Below the pieces are notes generated by a model that searched no databases, was not told the DNA's origin, and worked only from the letters and a program-made list of their open reading frames with translations. A DNA stretch of 64,000 nt, from assembly GCF_039545455.1 (NCBI RefSeq), contig NZ_CP154467.1:1302001-1366000 (forward strand), in the 5' to 3' direction. Numbering within the stretch: the stretch's first letter is position 1; the number at the start of each line of letters is the position of its first letter. Shown here piece after piece: positions 19,560 through 28,500 of the stretch. The position numbers and the translations under genes were made by a program. The DNA is from Brucella sp. BE17. GTDB lineage: Bacteria > Pseudomonadota > Alphaproteobacteria > Rhizobiales > Rhizobiaceae.

Positions 19560-20643
19560 TACGCCGCTCAAAGACCGGCTCAAACGGCTGATCGCCGCCA
19601 CAGGGCCGATCAGTGTCGCCGACTATATGGCCACCTGCCTCGGAGATCCCGAGGCAGGTTATTACATAACGCGCGACCCCTTTGGGCGTGAAGGCGACTT
19701 CATCACGGCACCCGAAGTCAGCCAGATGTTCGGTGAACTGATCGGCATATGGGCTATCGGCATATGGGACGCGCTTGGGCGCCCTACAAATGCGGTGATC
19801 TGCGAAATCGGCCCCGGTCGCGGCACATTGATGAACGACATGCTGCGCACCATGGCAAAACTTGCCCCGCAGCTCGTCGCCTCTGCAAGCATCGCGATGG
19901 TTGAGACGAGTCCGCGCCTTGCCGATCTGCAAAAGCAAAAACTTTCTCAAAGCAGTGCGAGTATCGGATGGTTCGAGCGCTTCACAGACATTCCCGACGG
20001 ACCGCTGATCCTCGTTGCCAATGAACTGTTCGACGCCATCCCCTTTCGCCAGTTCGTGAAATCCGGCGAGCGCTTCGTCGAGCGTATGATCGGCCTCGAT
20101 AAAGGCGGCGAATTTCAATTCGTCAGCGGCGCTGCCGGTATCGATCCAGCGCTCCTGCCCGAAAACTACGCGCAGGCGCCTGAAGGCACGATCTTCGAAG
20201 CCGCCCCCGCCCGAACGGCGCTGATGCAGGAAGTCGCACGCCATATCATTGAGCAGCGTGGCGCAGCCCTTGCCATCGATTACGGCCATTTGCGTTCTGG
20301 CTTCGGTGATACGTTACAAGCCATGATCAAACATGACTATGACGACGTCTTCGCGCATCCCGGCATAGCCGACCTGACAAGCCATGTCGATTTTGACGTG
20401 CTGGAGAGAACAGCACGCGGGCATGGCTGCAAAACCCGCACGATGACGCAAGGGGAATTTCTGCTTGCCATGGGACTGATTGATCGTGCGGGACGTCTGG
20501 GTTCAGGGCGCGACAGCGCTTTTCAGGAGAAAATACGCAACGATGTCGAGCGGCTTGCCGCACCCGACCAGATGGGAACGCTGTTCAAGGTACTTGTCGC
20601 AGCCGATCCAGCCACACAGCTCATACCTTTCGATGCGACATGA
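19552..20643 (+). CDS. SAM-dependent methyltransferase, MidA/NDUFAF7 family
   Basis: The 363-residue protein (start overlapping the lgt stop) matches the DUF185 family: [51 protein letters not shown]-binding motif [18 protein letters not shown], and [15 protein letters not shown]. The mitochondrial relative NDUFAF7/MidA methylates an Arg of a complex I subunit early in assembly. The bacterial protein may act on complex I too, but this is not shown. It is followed by pgeF after 77 bases. Confidence 0.9.
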   Translation: MPDTPLKDRLKRLIAATGPISVADYMATCLGDPEAGYYITRDPFGREGDFITAPEVSQMFGELIGIWAIGIWDALGRPTNAVICEIGPGRGTLMNDMLRTMAKLAPQLVASASIAMVETSPRLADLQKQKLSQSSASIGWFERFTDIPDGPLILVANELFDAIPFRQFVKSGERFVERMIGLDKGGEFQFVSGAAGIDPALLPENYAQAPEGTIFEAAPARTALMQEVARHIIEQRGAALAIDYGHLRSGFGDTLQAMIKHDYDDVFAHPGIADLTSHVDFDVLERTARGHGCKTRTMTQGEFLLAMGLIDRAGRLGSGRDSAFQEKIRNDVERLAAPDQMGTLFKVLVAADPATQLIPFDAT

Positions 20644-20720
20644 GCGGAAAAAGCCCGATTGACAAGCAACAAACCGTCCCGCACCATCCCGCCGTTTGAT
20701 AGAAAGCGCATATTGACCCG

Positions 20721-21530
20721 ATGAACGAGAGTTTAAGAGATCAACCCCACCCACTTCTCTCTCGCTTGCTGGATGGTCAAGCCGGGCATAACGGGGCGCG
20801 CATAGCGCATGGCTTTTTCACGCGCAGAGGCGGCGTCTCGGAAGGCATTTATGCCGGGCTGAATGTTGGTGCGGGCTCAAATGATGCGCCAGAAAAGGTA
20901 ACGGAAAACCGACGCCGCGTTGCGGATTTCCTCGGTGTAGCGCCTGACCATCTCATGACCGTACATCAGGTTCACTCGCCCGATGTCGTGCATGTGACCG
21001 GGCCGATCACGGGCGAACGCCCAAAAGCCGATGCCATGGTAACGAGCGTGCCGGGCATTGCGATCGGTGCGTTATCGGCGGATTGCGGGCCGGTGTTGTT
21101 TGCCGATCATGCGGCGGGTGTCATCGGTGCAGCCCATGCGGGCTGGCGCGGTGCGCTAACCGGTGTTCTGGAAAACACCATCGAAGCGATGATTGGCCTT
21201 GGAGCGCGACGGGAAAATATAGTCGCTGTCCTCGGCCCCACTATCGGCCCGGATAATTATGAAGTCGGATCAGAATTTCGCGCCGAATTCACGGCTAAAG
21301 ACTCATCCTATACGAAATATTTTCGCACTTCGGGCAAGGAAGGCCACCATCTCTTCGATCTGTGGACCTTTATCACGGATCGTTTGACATCTGCGGGTGT
21401 CGAGGCGGATTGCTTACGCCAGTGCACCTATGCCAATGAAGACGAATTCTATTCCTACCGGCGAACCACCCACCGTAAGGAACCCGATTACGGGCGCCAG
21501 ATCGCCGCGATTGCCATCATTGCAGATTGA
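20721..21530 (+). CDS. pgeF: Peptidoglycan editing factor PgeF (YfiH, laccase-like domain)
   Basis: The 269-residue protein is a single Cu-oxidase_4/YfiH domain. Metal ligands are seen in MTVHQVHSPDVV, ALSADCGPVLFADHA and IGAAHAGWRGAL; the usual DCVP reads DCGP but the Cys is kept. PgeF removes wrongly incorporated L-Ser from peptidoglycan precursors (UDP-MurNAc-L-Ser); related proteins have purine nucleoside phosphorylase activity. The C-terminus has CTYANEDEFYSYRR. It lies after lgt and midA and 10 bases before the M24 gene, suggesting one transcript. Confidence 0.93.
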   Translation: MNESLRDQPHPLLSRLLDGQAGHNGARIAHGFFTRRGGVSEGIYAGLNVGAGSNDAPEKVTENRRRVADFLGVAPDHLMTVHQVHSPDVVHVTGPITGERPKADAMVTSVPGIAIGALSADCGPVLFADHAAGVIGAAHAGWRGALTGVLENTIEAMIGLGARRENIVAVLGPTIGPDNYEVGSEFRAEFTAKDSSYTKYFRTSGKEGHHLFDLWTFITDRLTSAGVEADCLRQCTYANEDEFYSYRRTTHRKEPDYGRQIAAIAIIAD

Positions 21531-21540
21531 GGAGAACCGC

Positions 21541-22692
21541 ATGGCCCTTCATTTTGAGCCGGAAGAATTTGCCGCCCGCCGTGACCGCCTCATCCTGAAA
21601 ATGGAAGAGGAAAAACTCGACGCCCTTCTCCTGTTTGCACAGGAGAGCATGTATTGGCTCACCGGCTATGACACATTCGGCTTCTGCTTCTTCCAGTGTC
21701 TCGTCGTAAAAGCCGACGGCTCGATGGTGCTGATGACGCGCTCTGCTGATCTCAGGCAGGCACGCCATACATCCAATATTGAAAACATCGTCGTGTGGAC
21801 TGACCGTGACAATGCCAATCCGGCGGTTGACCTACGCAATATCCTGACGGACCTCGACCTGCTCGGCTGCCGCATCGGTATAGAATATCAAACGCATGGG
21901 CTTACCGGTGCAAATGCACGCAAGCTCGACGAACAGCTGCAAAGCTTTGCCAAACTCTTCGACGCTTCCGGAATGGTTGACCGCCTGCGTCTTCTGAAAA
22001 GCCCTGCCGAGATAGCCTTTGCGAAACGCGCGGCGGAACTCAGCGACGACGTACTTGACGCGGCACTTAAAGCAACACGCGCCGGTGCAAGCGAGGCCGA
22101 CATATTAGCGGCGATGATGAGCGCTAATTTTGCAGGCGACGGCGACTATCCGGCAAACGAATATATCATCGGTTCAGGCGAAGATGCGCTGCTTTGCCGT
22201 TACAAGGCAGGTCGGCGCACGCTTGCTGCAAGTGACCAGCTTACACTCGAATGGTCCGGCGTGTTTCGCCATTACCACGCGCCAATGATGCGCACGATCC
22301 TCATCCGCGAACCATCGCAACAGCACCGCAAACTTTACGATGCGGCACGCGAAGCCCTTGAAGCGGTCGAAGCAGCCATGACCCCGGCCTCTACCTTCGG
22401 CGATGTTTTTGATGCCCACGCGCGCACGCTCGAAGCCCACGAGCTGACACGTCACCGGCTCAATGCCTGCGGCTATTCGGTCGGTGCGCGCTTCACGCCC
22501 TCATGGATGGACCCGCAGATGTTTTATTCCGGCAACACGGAAACCATCCAACCTGATATGACGCTGTTCGCGCACATGATTATCATGGATTCCGACAGCG
22601 GCACGGCGATGACGCTGGGGCGGACTTACCTCACAACCAATGGCGCTGCCCAGCCTTTGTCGCGTCACTCTCTTGATTTGCTCGTAACTTGA
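21541..22692 (+). CDS. Peptidase M24-fold protein, creatinase/ectoine-hydrolase-like, without metal ligands
   Basis: The 383-residue protein has the two-domain aminopeptidase P layout: a creatinase N-domain (about 1-140, LLLFAQESMYWLTGYDTFGF) and a pita-bread C-domain (about 150-375). The usual metal-binding Asp-Asp-His-Glu-Glu set is not conserved: the first Asp motif reads LEWSGVFRHYHAPMMRT and the HxxGH segment reads CGYSVGARFTP. This matches the non-metal creatinase group and DoeA-type ectoine hydrolases, which cleave amidine or amide bonds, more than Xaa-Pro peptidases. Its substrate is unknown. The start at 21541 has GAGGAG upstream and follows pgeF by 10 bases. Confidence 0.8.
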   Translation: MALHFEPEEFAARRDRLILKMEEEKLDALLLFAQESMYWLTGYDTFGFCFFQCLVVKADGSMVLMTRSADLRQARHTSNIENIVVWTDRDNANPAVDLRNILTDLDLLGCRIGIEYQTHGLTGANARKLDEQLQSFAKLFDASGMVDRLRLLKSPAEIAFAKRAAELSDDVLDAALKATRAGASEADILAAMMSANFAGDGDYPANEYIIGSGEDALLCRYKAGRRTLAASDQLTLEWSGVFRHYHAPMMRTILIREPSQQHRKLYDAAREALEAVEAAMTPASTFGDVFDAHARTLEAHELTRHRLNACGYSVGARFTPSWMDPQMFYSGNTETIQPDMTLFAHMIIMDSDSGTAMTLGRTYLTTNGAAQPLSRHSLDLLVT

Positions 22693-22772
22693 TATCATTG
22701 TCAAATGGCTTGCGATCGGCGATAAATCCGCCTTTGCGAGATTCGCCTGTATTTTCAGGAGCATAAGCTGCC

Positions 22773-23396
22773 ATGCGCACGAGCCGTTACGTAACAATCA
22801 TATTGCTTGCCGGTTTTCTGACGGGCTGCAACAGCACGGAATCCGCATTAAACGTGCAGAATAGCCAGCAGACGGCAAAGAACACAGCGGAAAATACTGA
22901 TCAAACCTCTGATCAAACCTCTGGCCAAAACATTGGGGAGAACACGGCCAGCAGCTCAGTGCAGCCCTCTGCGCAAACGGTAGGAACCGCGACAACAACA
23001 GCCACGCCTGCCCGCACCGCGACACTGAAACCAGGCAACCTCCACATTGCACCGATCGTCGGTGCGCCCGTCAGCGTGGTCACGCCACTCACCCATCGTA
23101 TGAGCGACGATGCCCGCGCCAAAGGCATAAAGCTTGCAGGCAGTAATGATCCAAGCGCCGCTTATGTGATGAAGGGCTATTTCTCAGCGCTTTCCGAAGA
23201 CAATCAAACGACAGTTCTTTATGTCTGGGACGTGCTTGACGCATCCGGAAACCGCCTGCACCGCATTCAGGGGCAGGAAAAAGTACAAGGTGCCAGCGAA
23301 GACTCATGGAGCGTGGTGCAGCCCGCCGCCATGCAGGCAATCGCTGACCGCACAATGCAGGAATATTCGAGCTGGCTTGCGGCAAATCGCGCATAA
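22773..23396 (+). CDS. Lipoprotein of unknown function with low-complexity linker
   Basis: The 207-residue precursor has a classic lipobox, LLAGFLTGC, with Cys at about residue 19. Residues 20-85 are a Thr/Gln/Asn/Ser-rich flexible linker, partly made by a 12-bp tandem DNA repeat. Residues about 88-207 form a compact domain (LHIAPIVGAPVSVVTPLTHRMSDDARAKGI, AYVMKGYFSALSEDNQTTVLYVWDVLD, GASEDSWSVVQPAAMQAIADRTM) that I recognise only as a conserved Rhizobiales lipoprotein domain. It probably faces the periplasm, anchored in the outer or inner membrane. It precedes prs by 335 bases and is unlikely to be in its operon. Confidence 0.82.
   Translation: MRTSRYVTIILLAGFLTGCNSTESALNVQNSQQTAKNTAENTDQTSDQTSGQNIGENTASSSVQPSAQTVGTATTTATPARTATLKPGNLHIAPIVGAPVSVVTPLTHRMSDDARAKGIKLAGSNDPSAAYVMKGYFSALSEDNQTTVLYVWDVLDASGNRLHRIQGQEKVQGASEDSWSVVQPAAMQAIADRTMQEYSSWLAANRA
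22899..22922 (+). repeat. 12-bp tandem repeat (two perfect copies) in the lipoprotein gene
   Basis: GATCAAACCTCT occurs twice in a row and encodes Asp-Gln-Thr-Ser each time; a degenerate third unit follows. The unit is a multiple of three, so copy-number change would keep the frame. Confidence 0.85.
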
Positions 23397-23731
23397 ATAA
23401 GTTGGATAGAGGCAAGGAACTGAAATCGCTTGCTAAATCGAACTTTCAGTGCAAGCATCAATGGAAAAAAGCAGCCTTTTTGAGCAATTGTGACCATCGA
23501 GCCCTTGCAATGAGGGTGACTCTTTGCAATAGGCCGCGCATTCGAGAAAACCTTGTAAGCAGCGGCATTTAAGCGAGAGCCGGAAACGACGCAGCTTTAA
23601 AGTTTTTAGGACATTGCCGGGCCTGCTTCGTTGCGGCTCATGCCCGGAAAGAAGGATATCGTCCGGTTTCAGGACTTTTTGCGACAGATTGAAACCGCAA
23701 ACCTATCGCATCGGCGTCAGAGGCAAAAAGA
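23397..23731. other. 335-base gap upstream of prs
   Basis: No gene is seen. It should hold the prs promoter and a leader. Structures include CCGGGC / GCCCGG (23617-23622, 23642-23647) and a short GTCC / GGAC stem followed by TTTTT near 23660-23680, which could be a weak attenuator. I match no known riboswitch. Confidence 0.5.
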
Positions 23732-24664
23732 ATGAAACTTTTCGCAGGCAATTCTAATCAGGCTCTTGCCGAATCCGTTGCTCAATATCTCAATATTCCG
23801 CTGGGCAAGGCGACCGTCCGCCGCTTTGCAGATCAGGAAATTTTCGTCGAGATTCAGGAAAACGTGCGCGGCGAAGATGTCTTCGTTCTTCAATCGACCT
23901 CCTATCCGGCAAACGATCACCTGATGGAACTTCTCATCATGATCGATGCGTTCCGCCGCTCCTCGGCACGGCGTATCACCGCCGTTCTGCCCTATTTTGG
24001 CTACGCCCGACAGGACCGCAAGCCCGGTCCACGCACACCGATTTCTGCAAAGCTGGTCGCAAACCTCATCACGGAAGCCGGTGCCAACCGTGTCTTGACG
24101 CTTGACCTTCATGCCGGACAGATCCAAGGCTTCTTCGATATCCCGACCGACAATCTTTATGCGGTTCCGGTTATCGCCCGCGATGTTAAGGCCAATTATG
24201 CGACGGGCAACTATATGGTGGTCTCGCCGGATGTTGGCGGCGTCGTCCGCGCCCGCTCGCTTGCAAAACGCATCGACGCGCAACTGGCAATCGTCGACAA
24301 GCGGCGCGAACGCCCGGGCGAGTCGGAGGTTATGAATGTCATCGGTGATGTATCCGGTAAGGATTGCCTGCTATTTGACGATATCGTCGATTCAGGTGGT
24401 ACACTCTGTAATGCGGCAGAAGCACTTTTGGCCAAGGGCGCAAAAAGCGTCACAGCCTATATCACGCATGGCGTTCTTTCGGGCGGAGCAGTTGCGCGTA
24501 TCGCGTCCTCCACGCTGAAGGAACTGGTGATTACCGACTCCATCCAGCCAACGGCCGCGATCAACGATGCATCGAATATCCGTGTTCTACCGATTGCAAG
24601 CCTGATCGGCGAAGCAATCGCCCGCACTGCAGCCGAAGAATCCGTATCAAGCCTGTTCGATTGA
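23732..24664 (+). CDS. prs: Ribose-phosphate pyrophosphokinase
   Basis: Prs makes PRPP from ribose 5-phosphate and ATP for purine, pyrimidine, histidine, tryptophan and NAD synthesis. The 310-residue class I enzyme shows [20 protein letters not shown] at the start, the ATP-binding flexible loop [11 protein letters not shown], the metal-binding [15 protein letters not shown], and the PRPP-binding loop [21 protein letters not shown] near residue 210-230. It is monocistronic and ends in a strong bidirectional terminator. Confidence 0.97.
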   Translation: MKLFAGNSNQALAESVAQYLNIPLGKATVRRFADQEIFVEIQENVRGEDVFVLQSTSYPANDHLMELLIMIDAFRRSSARRITAVLPYFGYARQDRKPGPRTPISAKLVANLITEAGANRVLTLDLHAGQIQGFFDIPTDNLYAVPVIARDVKANYATGNYMVVSPDVGGVVRARSLAKRIDAQLAIVDKRRERPGESEVMNVIGDVSGKDCLLFDDIVDSGGTLCNAAEALLAKGAKSVTAYITHGVLSGGAVARIASSTLKELVITDSIQPTAAINDASNIRVLPIASLIGEAIARTAAEESVSSLFD

Positions 24665-24685
24665 TAAAAAAGACCGATTGAATTG

Positions 24686-24713
24686 AAAAGGGCCGCATCA
24701 CGCGGCCTTTTTT
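24686..24713. terminator. Bidirectional terminator between convergent prs and the HerA-like gene
   Basis: Stem GGCCGC / GCGGCC (24691-24696, 24702-24707) with loop ATCAC; six T follow on the plus strand and an A-run precedes it, so it can end both transcripts. The convergent gene's stop codon overlaps the T-run. Confidence 0.9.
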
Positions 24714-26257
24714 CATTCGGCAGCGGCCTGTCCTTCCGCCTGCACATCCGGGGCATTCGGATCACCAGGCGCCGTTTCACAGCCAAGATCGGGGAAGTTG
24801 ACGATGCGCATTCCCTTGAAATCATTGCGCACGACCAGAAGTCCGCGCTCCTCGAAATAGGTCAGCAAACGCCGCGCACGACTAATGGAATGCGTACCAT
24901 AGGCGCGCGCCAATACAGCGTCCGATGGGCACAGGGCACCGGTTACGGCAGCCTGTGCCACGATCAGGAACACACCTTGCACGTCGTCGGTCAGACTTTC
25001 TGAAAGTGTGAGTGCCTGCTGCCACGTTTCGCTGGTGGCGACATTGCTTTCAATGCTTGCCTTCGCAACCGCCAGCCTGCGTCGGAAAGCAGGCAGCGCC
25101 AATGGCTCACCCGGAACGCGATGAATACGGCAGCGTACCAGAAAATCCTGATAAAGCACTGCGACGGAACGAAACGAGGCTTCTGGGTCATCGACGATCT
25201 CGCGCATGACCTTTTCCAGCAGCTCTTCACGCTCCGCTTCGGCAATACCGGGGAACAATGGTTCTTCGGCAGGCTCGCTTTCCGGCTTGGGTTTTGCCAC
25301 CTGCGCCAGAATTTCCGCTGTCGATGGTGGTGGCGGCGGTGGCGGGCTGCGACGCACGACAGTGCGGATTTCTTCAGGTGCGGGTGTGAAAATCAGCTCG
25401 CGCGCGTCTTCAGGCGCATCAGGCAGCGGCATGAGTTTTGGCGACGACGAACGCGCCGAAGTCTCCACCGCCCCGATCTTGATCGGCAGCGGGCGGCGTG
25501 ACAAAGCAGGTCCCAATGCCACGAAATGACCGCGTTGCAGATCGCGGAACATTTCAGCCTGACGGCGCTCCATGCCCAGAAGATCGGCTGCACGCGCCAT
25601 ATCGATATCGAGAAAGGTTCTTCCCATCAAAAAATTGGAGGCTTCCGCAGCAACATTCTTCGCAAGCTTGGCGAGACGCTGCGTGGCAATGACGCCTGCA
25701 AGGCCGCGCTTGCGCCCGCGACACATCAGGTTTGTCATGGCACCAAGCGAGAGTTTACGCGCTTCGTCCGAGACCTCGCCGGCTGCGGCAGGCGCGAAAA
25801 GCTGTGCTTCATCCACCACCACAAGCATCGGATACCAGTAGTCGCGCTCGGCATCGAAAAGGCCGCCCAGAAAGGCCGCGGCAGAGCGCATCTGCTGCTC
25901 GACGTCCAGGCCTTCGAGATTAAGCACCACCGACACGCGATGCTGGCGGATACGCGCGGCAATGCGGGTGAGTTCGGCTTCTGTGCGGGCCGCATCCACG
26001 ACGACATGACCGTAAAGATCGGCCAATGTGACGAAGTCGCCTTCCGGGTCGATGATGCATTGCTGCACCCATTGCGCGCTTTGTTCGAGCAGGCGGCGCA
26101 GAAGATGCGACTTGCCGGAACCCGAATTGCCCTGCACGAGAAGACGGGTGGCCAAAAGTTCTTCGAGATCGAGCATTGCCTGCTTGCCACCGCCAAGCGC
26201 TGCTGCCGAGGCAGCCCCGCTTCCAGCACCAGACCCCATGTCGATACCGACCTGCAT
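24713..26257 (-). CDS. HerA-like P-loop ATPase (DUF87-type)
   Basis: The 514-residue protein has an N-terminal HerA/FtsK-superfamily ATPase domain: Walker A GNSGSGKS at residues 43-50, Walker B MLVVVDEAQLF near 145, and GLAGVIATQRLAKLAKNVAAEASNFLMGRTF as sensor region. After residue 260 comes a linker with eight consecutive Pro (PPPPPPPP-type run) and a C-terminal alpha-helical part with a winged-helix look (SRARRLLTYFEERGLLVV). HerA ATPases usually pair with a NurA nuclease or act in defence modules; no nuclease is adjacent here, so this looks like the solitary Rhizobiales form. Its function is not known. Confidence 0.82.
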   Translation of the reverse strand: MQVGIDMGSGAGSGAASAAALGGGKQAMLDLEELLATRLLVQGNSGSGKSHLLRRLLEQSAQWVQQCIIDPEGDFVTLADLYGHVVVDAARTEAELTRIAARIRQHRVSVVLNLEGLDVEQQMRSAAAFLGGLFDAERDYWYPMLVVVDEAQLFAPAAAGEVSDEARKLSLGAMTNLMCRGRKRGLAGVIATQRLAKLAKNVAAEASNFLMGRTFLDIDMARAADLLGMERRQAEMFRDLQRGHFVALGPALSRRPLPIKIGAVETSARSSSPKLMPLPDAPEDARELIFTPAPEEIRTVVRRSPPPPPPPSTAEILAQVAKPKPESEPAEEPLFPGIAEAEREELLEKVMREIVDDPEASFRSVAVLYQDFLVRCRIHRVPGEPLALPAFRRRLAVAKASIESNVATSETWQQALTLSESLTDDVQGVFLIVAQAAVTGALCPSDAVLARAYGTHSISRARRLLTYFEERGLLVVRNDFKGMRIVNFPDLGCETAPGDPNAPDVQAEGQAAAE

Positions 26258-26556
26258 TTCGCTTCCTCGTGATCTTTGATTGCAATAATGACTCGACTAT
26301 GAGCATTCGAGGCAGAGGCTTAACATTTTCGCAAGCGTCATTGCCAGCCACCAAAGGCAAAGCCCACAGAAGCTGTAAAATACGGCTGAAAAGCTTGCAC
26401 CATAAAGCGCTTTCCTCTATAGCACCGCCATCCACGTAGACACCCTTGGAGGCAACGTGGAATGAAGCGGTCCAGCTTTTCACCTTTGTGAAAGGCTTTG
26501 GGGCTGTTTCATGCCGTTTTCAAAACGGTTCTCCAGTAACATCGAAAGGAAATGCC
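26258..26556. other. 299-base gap between the HerA-like gene and rplY
   Basis: It holds both divergent promoters. Within the presumed rplY leader is a 10-bp hairpin AGCTTTTCAC / GTGAAAGGCT (26474-26483, 26488-26497; one G-T pair, CTTT loop). No coding frame or tRNA is visible. The hairpin could be a site for autoregulation by L25, but nothing known is matched. Confidence 0.5.
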
Positions 26557-27177
26557 ATGAGCGATTCTTACGTGCTCAAGGCCGATCTGCGTACCCGGGT
26601 TGGTAAGGGGTCCTCCCGCGAACTGCGTCGCAACGGCCAGATTCCTGCAGTCATCTATGGCGACAAGCAGGAGCCACTCCCTATTGCGGTTTCCTATAAG
26701 GAAATCTTCTACAAGATCCATGGCGGCGGTTTCAAAACCACAGTTGCCACGGTCGAAGTAGACGGCAAGAAAATTCAGGTTCTCCCCAAGGATTACCAGC
26801 TCGATCCGGTCCGTGACTTCCCGCAGCACGTCGACTTCCTGCGCGTATCAGCGAAGTCGGTCGTCACCGTGAATGTTCCTGTTCACTTCAAGAACGAAGA
26901 AGCAGCTCCCGGCATCAAGAAGGGCGGCGTTTTGAACATCGTTCGTCACGAAGTCGAACTGATCGTTCCTGCCAATGCTATCCCGGATGGTCTTGAATTC
27001 GACCTGACCGGCCTTGAAGTCGGTGACTCGATCCATATTTCGGCGACCAAGCTGCCGAAGGGTGCATCGACCGTCATTCAGGATCGCGACTTCACCATCG
27101 CCACCATCGCTGCACCGGCTGCATTGAAGTCGGAAGAAGGCGAAGCTGGCGAAGAAGAAGCCAAGACCGAAGAATAA
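26557..27177 (+). CDS. rplY: 50S ribosomal protein L25/general stress protein Ctc
   Basis: The 206-residue protein is the long, two-domain Ctc form. The N-terminal L25 domain binds 5S rRNA ([40 protein letters not shown]), and the C-terminal TL5-like beta domain follows ([29 protein letters not shown]), ending in an acidic Glu-rich tail. The ATG at 26557 has AAGGAAATGCC upstream; an earlier in-frame codon is not family-like. pth follows after 30 bases, an arrangement common in bacteria. Confidence 0.96.
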   Translation: MSDSYVLKADLRTRVGKGSSRELRRNGQIPAVIYGDKQEPLPIAVSYKEIFYKIHGGGFKTTVATVEVDGKKIQVLPKDYQLDPVRDFPQHVDFLRVSAKSVVTVNVPVHFKNEEAAPGIKKGGVLNIVRHEVELIVPANAIPDGLEFDLTGLEVGDSIHISATKLPKGASTVIQDRDFTIATIAAPAALKSEEGEAGEEEAKTEE

Positions 27178-27207
27178 TCATTCTTCGCATCAAGGGGTTT
27201 GTGAACC

Positions 27208-27960
27208 ATGCTGCTCATCGCAGGACTTGGCAATCCGGGCTCCCAATATGCGCATAACCGACATAATATCGGTTTCATGGCGGCGGATGAAATATTCCGC
27301 CGCCATCGCTTTTCAAACTGGCAGAAGAAGTTTCAGGCCGAGATTGCCGATGGTGTGATTGACGGCGAGAAAGTGCTGCTGATCAAACCGCACACTTTCA
27401 TGAACCTTTCCGGTGAGGCCATCGGCAAAGCTATGCGCTTTTACAAACTTAGCTCCGCCGATCTCGTCGTGATCTATGATGAACTGGATTTGCATCCGGG
27501 CAAGCTGCGCCTGAAGACCGGTGGCGGTTCGGGCGGACATAACGGCATCAAATCCATTGACGCGCATATGCAGGCTTTTCCCGACGGCAAAGATTACCGC
27601 CGCATGCGACTTGGCATCGGGCATCCGGGTGCCAAGGAACTGGTGCATAATTACGTGCTCGGTGATTTCGCCAAGGCCGACAATGAATGGCTGGATGCGC
27701 TTCTCGGTGCCGTTGCCGATAATGTCGGAATGCTTGCTAAAACTGACGAGAACGGTTTTATGAACCGTGTGGCTTTGGCTATGGGCGATGGCAACAAGCG
27801 TCCCAATGGTTTCAAGGCCGACACGTCGCAATTGCAAAAAGCCCCAACCAAGGCGCAAAGTCATATCAGGCAGGCACGGCAGAACCAGAAGAAGCCGGGT
27901 ATTCCTGAAAGCGGCCCTATGGCGGAAATGCTCAAAAAGCTGCTTGGCAAGAAAGACTAA
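27208..27960 (+). CDS. pth: Peptidyl-tRNA hydrolase
   Basis: Pth releases tRNA from prematurely dropped peptidyl-tRNA. The 250-residue protein begins [23 protein letters not shown] with catalytic His19 and the substrate-binding Asn9, and shows [44 protein letters not shown] and [10 protein letters not shown]. It is about 50 residues longer than E. coli Pth because of a basic C-terminal tail ([16 protein letters not shown]) found in Brucella and relatives. It lies in the rplY-pth-DHFR-ychF run with 3 bases to the next start. Confidence 0.96.
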   Translation: MLLIAGLGNPGSQYAHNRHNIGFMAADEIFRRHRFSNWQKKFQAEIADGVIDGEKVLLIKPHTFMNLSGEAIGKAMRFYKLSSADLVVIYDELDLHPGKLRLKTGGGSGGHNGIKSIDAHMQAFPDGKDYRRMRLGIGHPGAKELVHNYVLGDFAKADNEWLDALLGAVADNVGMLAKTDENGFMNRVALAMGDGNKRPNGFKADTSQLQKAPTKAQSHIRQARQNQKKPGIPESGPMAEMLKKLLGKKD

Positions 27961-27963
27961 ACT

Positions 27964-28488
27964 ATGAGCGATGTCGTTTATATGTTTGCCATGAGCCTTG
28001 ATGGCTTCATCGCCAATGATGATGGCAGCTTTGACTGGTTGGAACAGTTTCCGCCAGATGACGGCTTCGGCTTTGATGAGTTCATGGCTGGCATCACCGG
28101 CATCGTCATGGGACGCGATACCTTTGATGTGGTTCGTTCTGTTGCGGAATGGCCTTATGGATCACTGCCAGTCGTTGTAGCCACGCATCAAAAATTTGAC
28201 AATCTGCCAGCAAACACCGCCAGGATGGCTGGTACACCCGATGAACTGCTCGGGAAGTTGAAAGCCATGGGAGCGCATGGCCGCATATGGCTTATGGGCG
28301 GTGGCGATCTGGCGCGGCAATTTCTTGATGCTGGCCTGCTTGACATCATCGATATAGGAACTATTCCGGTCATACTGGGAAGCGGCAAACCGGCTTTCAA
28401 AAAATCATCACGCCACTGGCTGGATCTGCAATCCGCCAAGGCGCTTCATAACGGCGCCGTGCGCTCAATTTACCGCGTGAAGCGATAA
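27964..28488 (+). CDS. Dihydrofolate reductase-like domain protein (RibD C-terminal type)
   Basis: The 174-residue protein matches the RibD_C/DHFR-like family: MSDVVYMFAMSLDGFIANDDGSFDWLEQF at the N-terminus, TGIVMGRDTFDVVRSV for the pyrophosphate-binding helix and HGRIWLMGGGDLARQFLDAGLLDII. It should bind NADPH and reduce a small substrate, but neither a folate nor riboflavin role can be assigned and no deaminase domain is fused. Spacing of 3 bases after pth suggests co-translation. Confidence 0.85.
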   Translation: MSDVVYMFAMSLDGFIANDDGSFDWLEQFPPDDGFGFDEFMAGITGIVMGRDTFDVVRSVAEWPYGSLPVVVATHQKFDNLPANTARMAGTPDELLGKLKAMGAHGRIWLMGGGDLARQFLDAGLLDIIDIGTIPVILGSGKPAFKKSSRHWLDLQSAKALHNGAVRSIYRVKR

Positions 28489-28500
28489 AGGACGAATATC

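Noticed and set aside
18627..19601. 324-codon minus-strand frame opposite lgt
   Set aside because: It is antisense to lgt; the sense protein has all Lgt motifs and the antisense translation has none.
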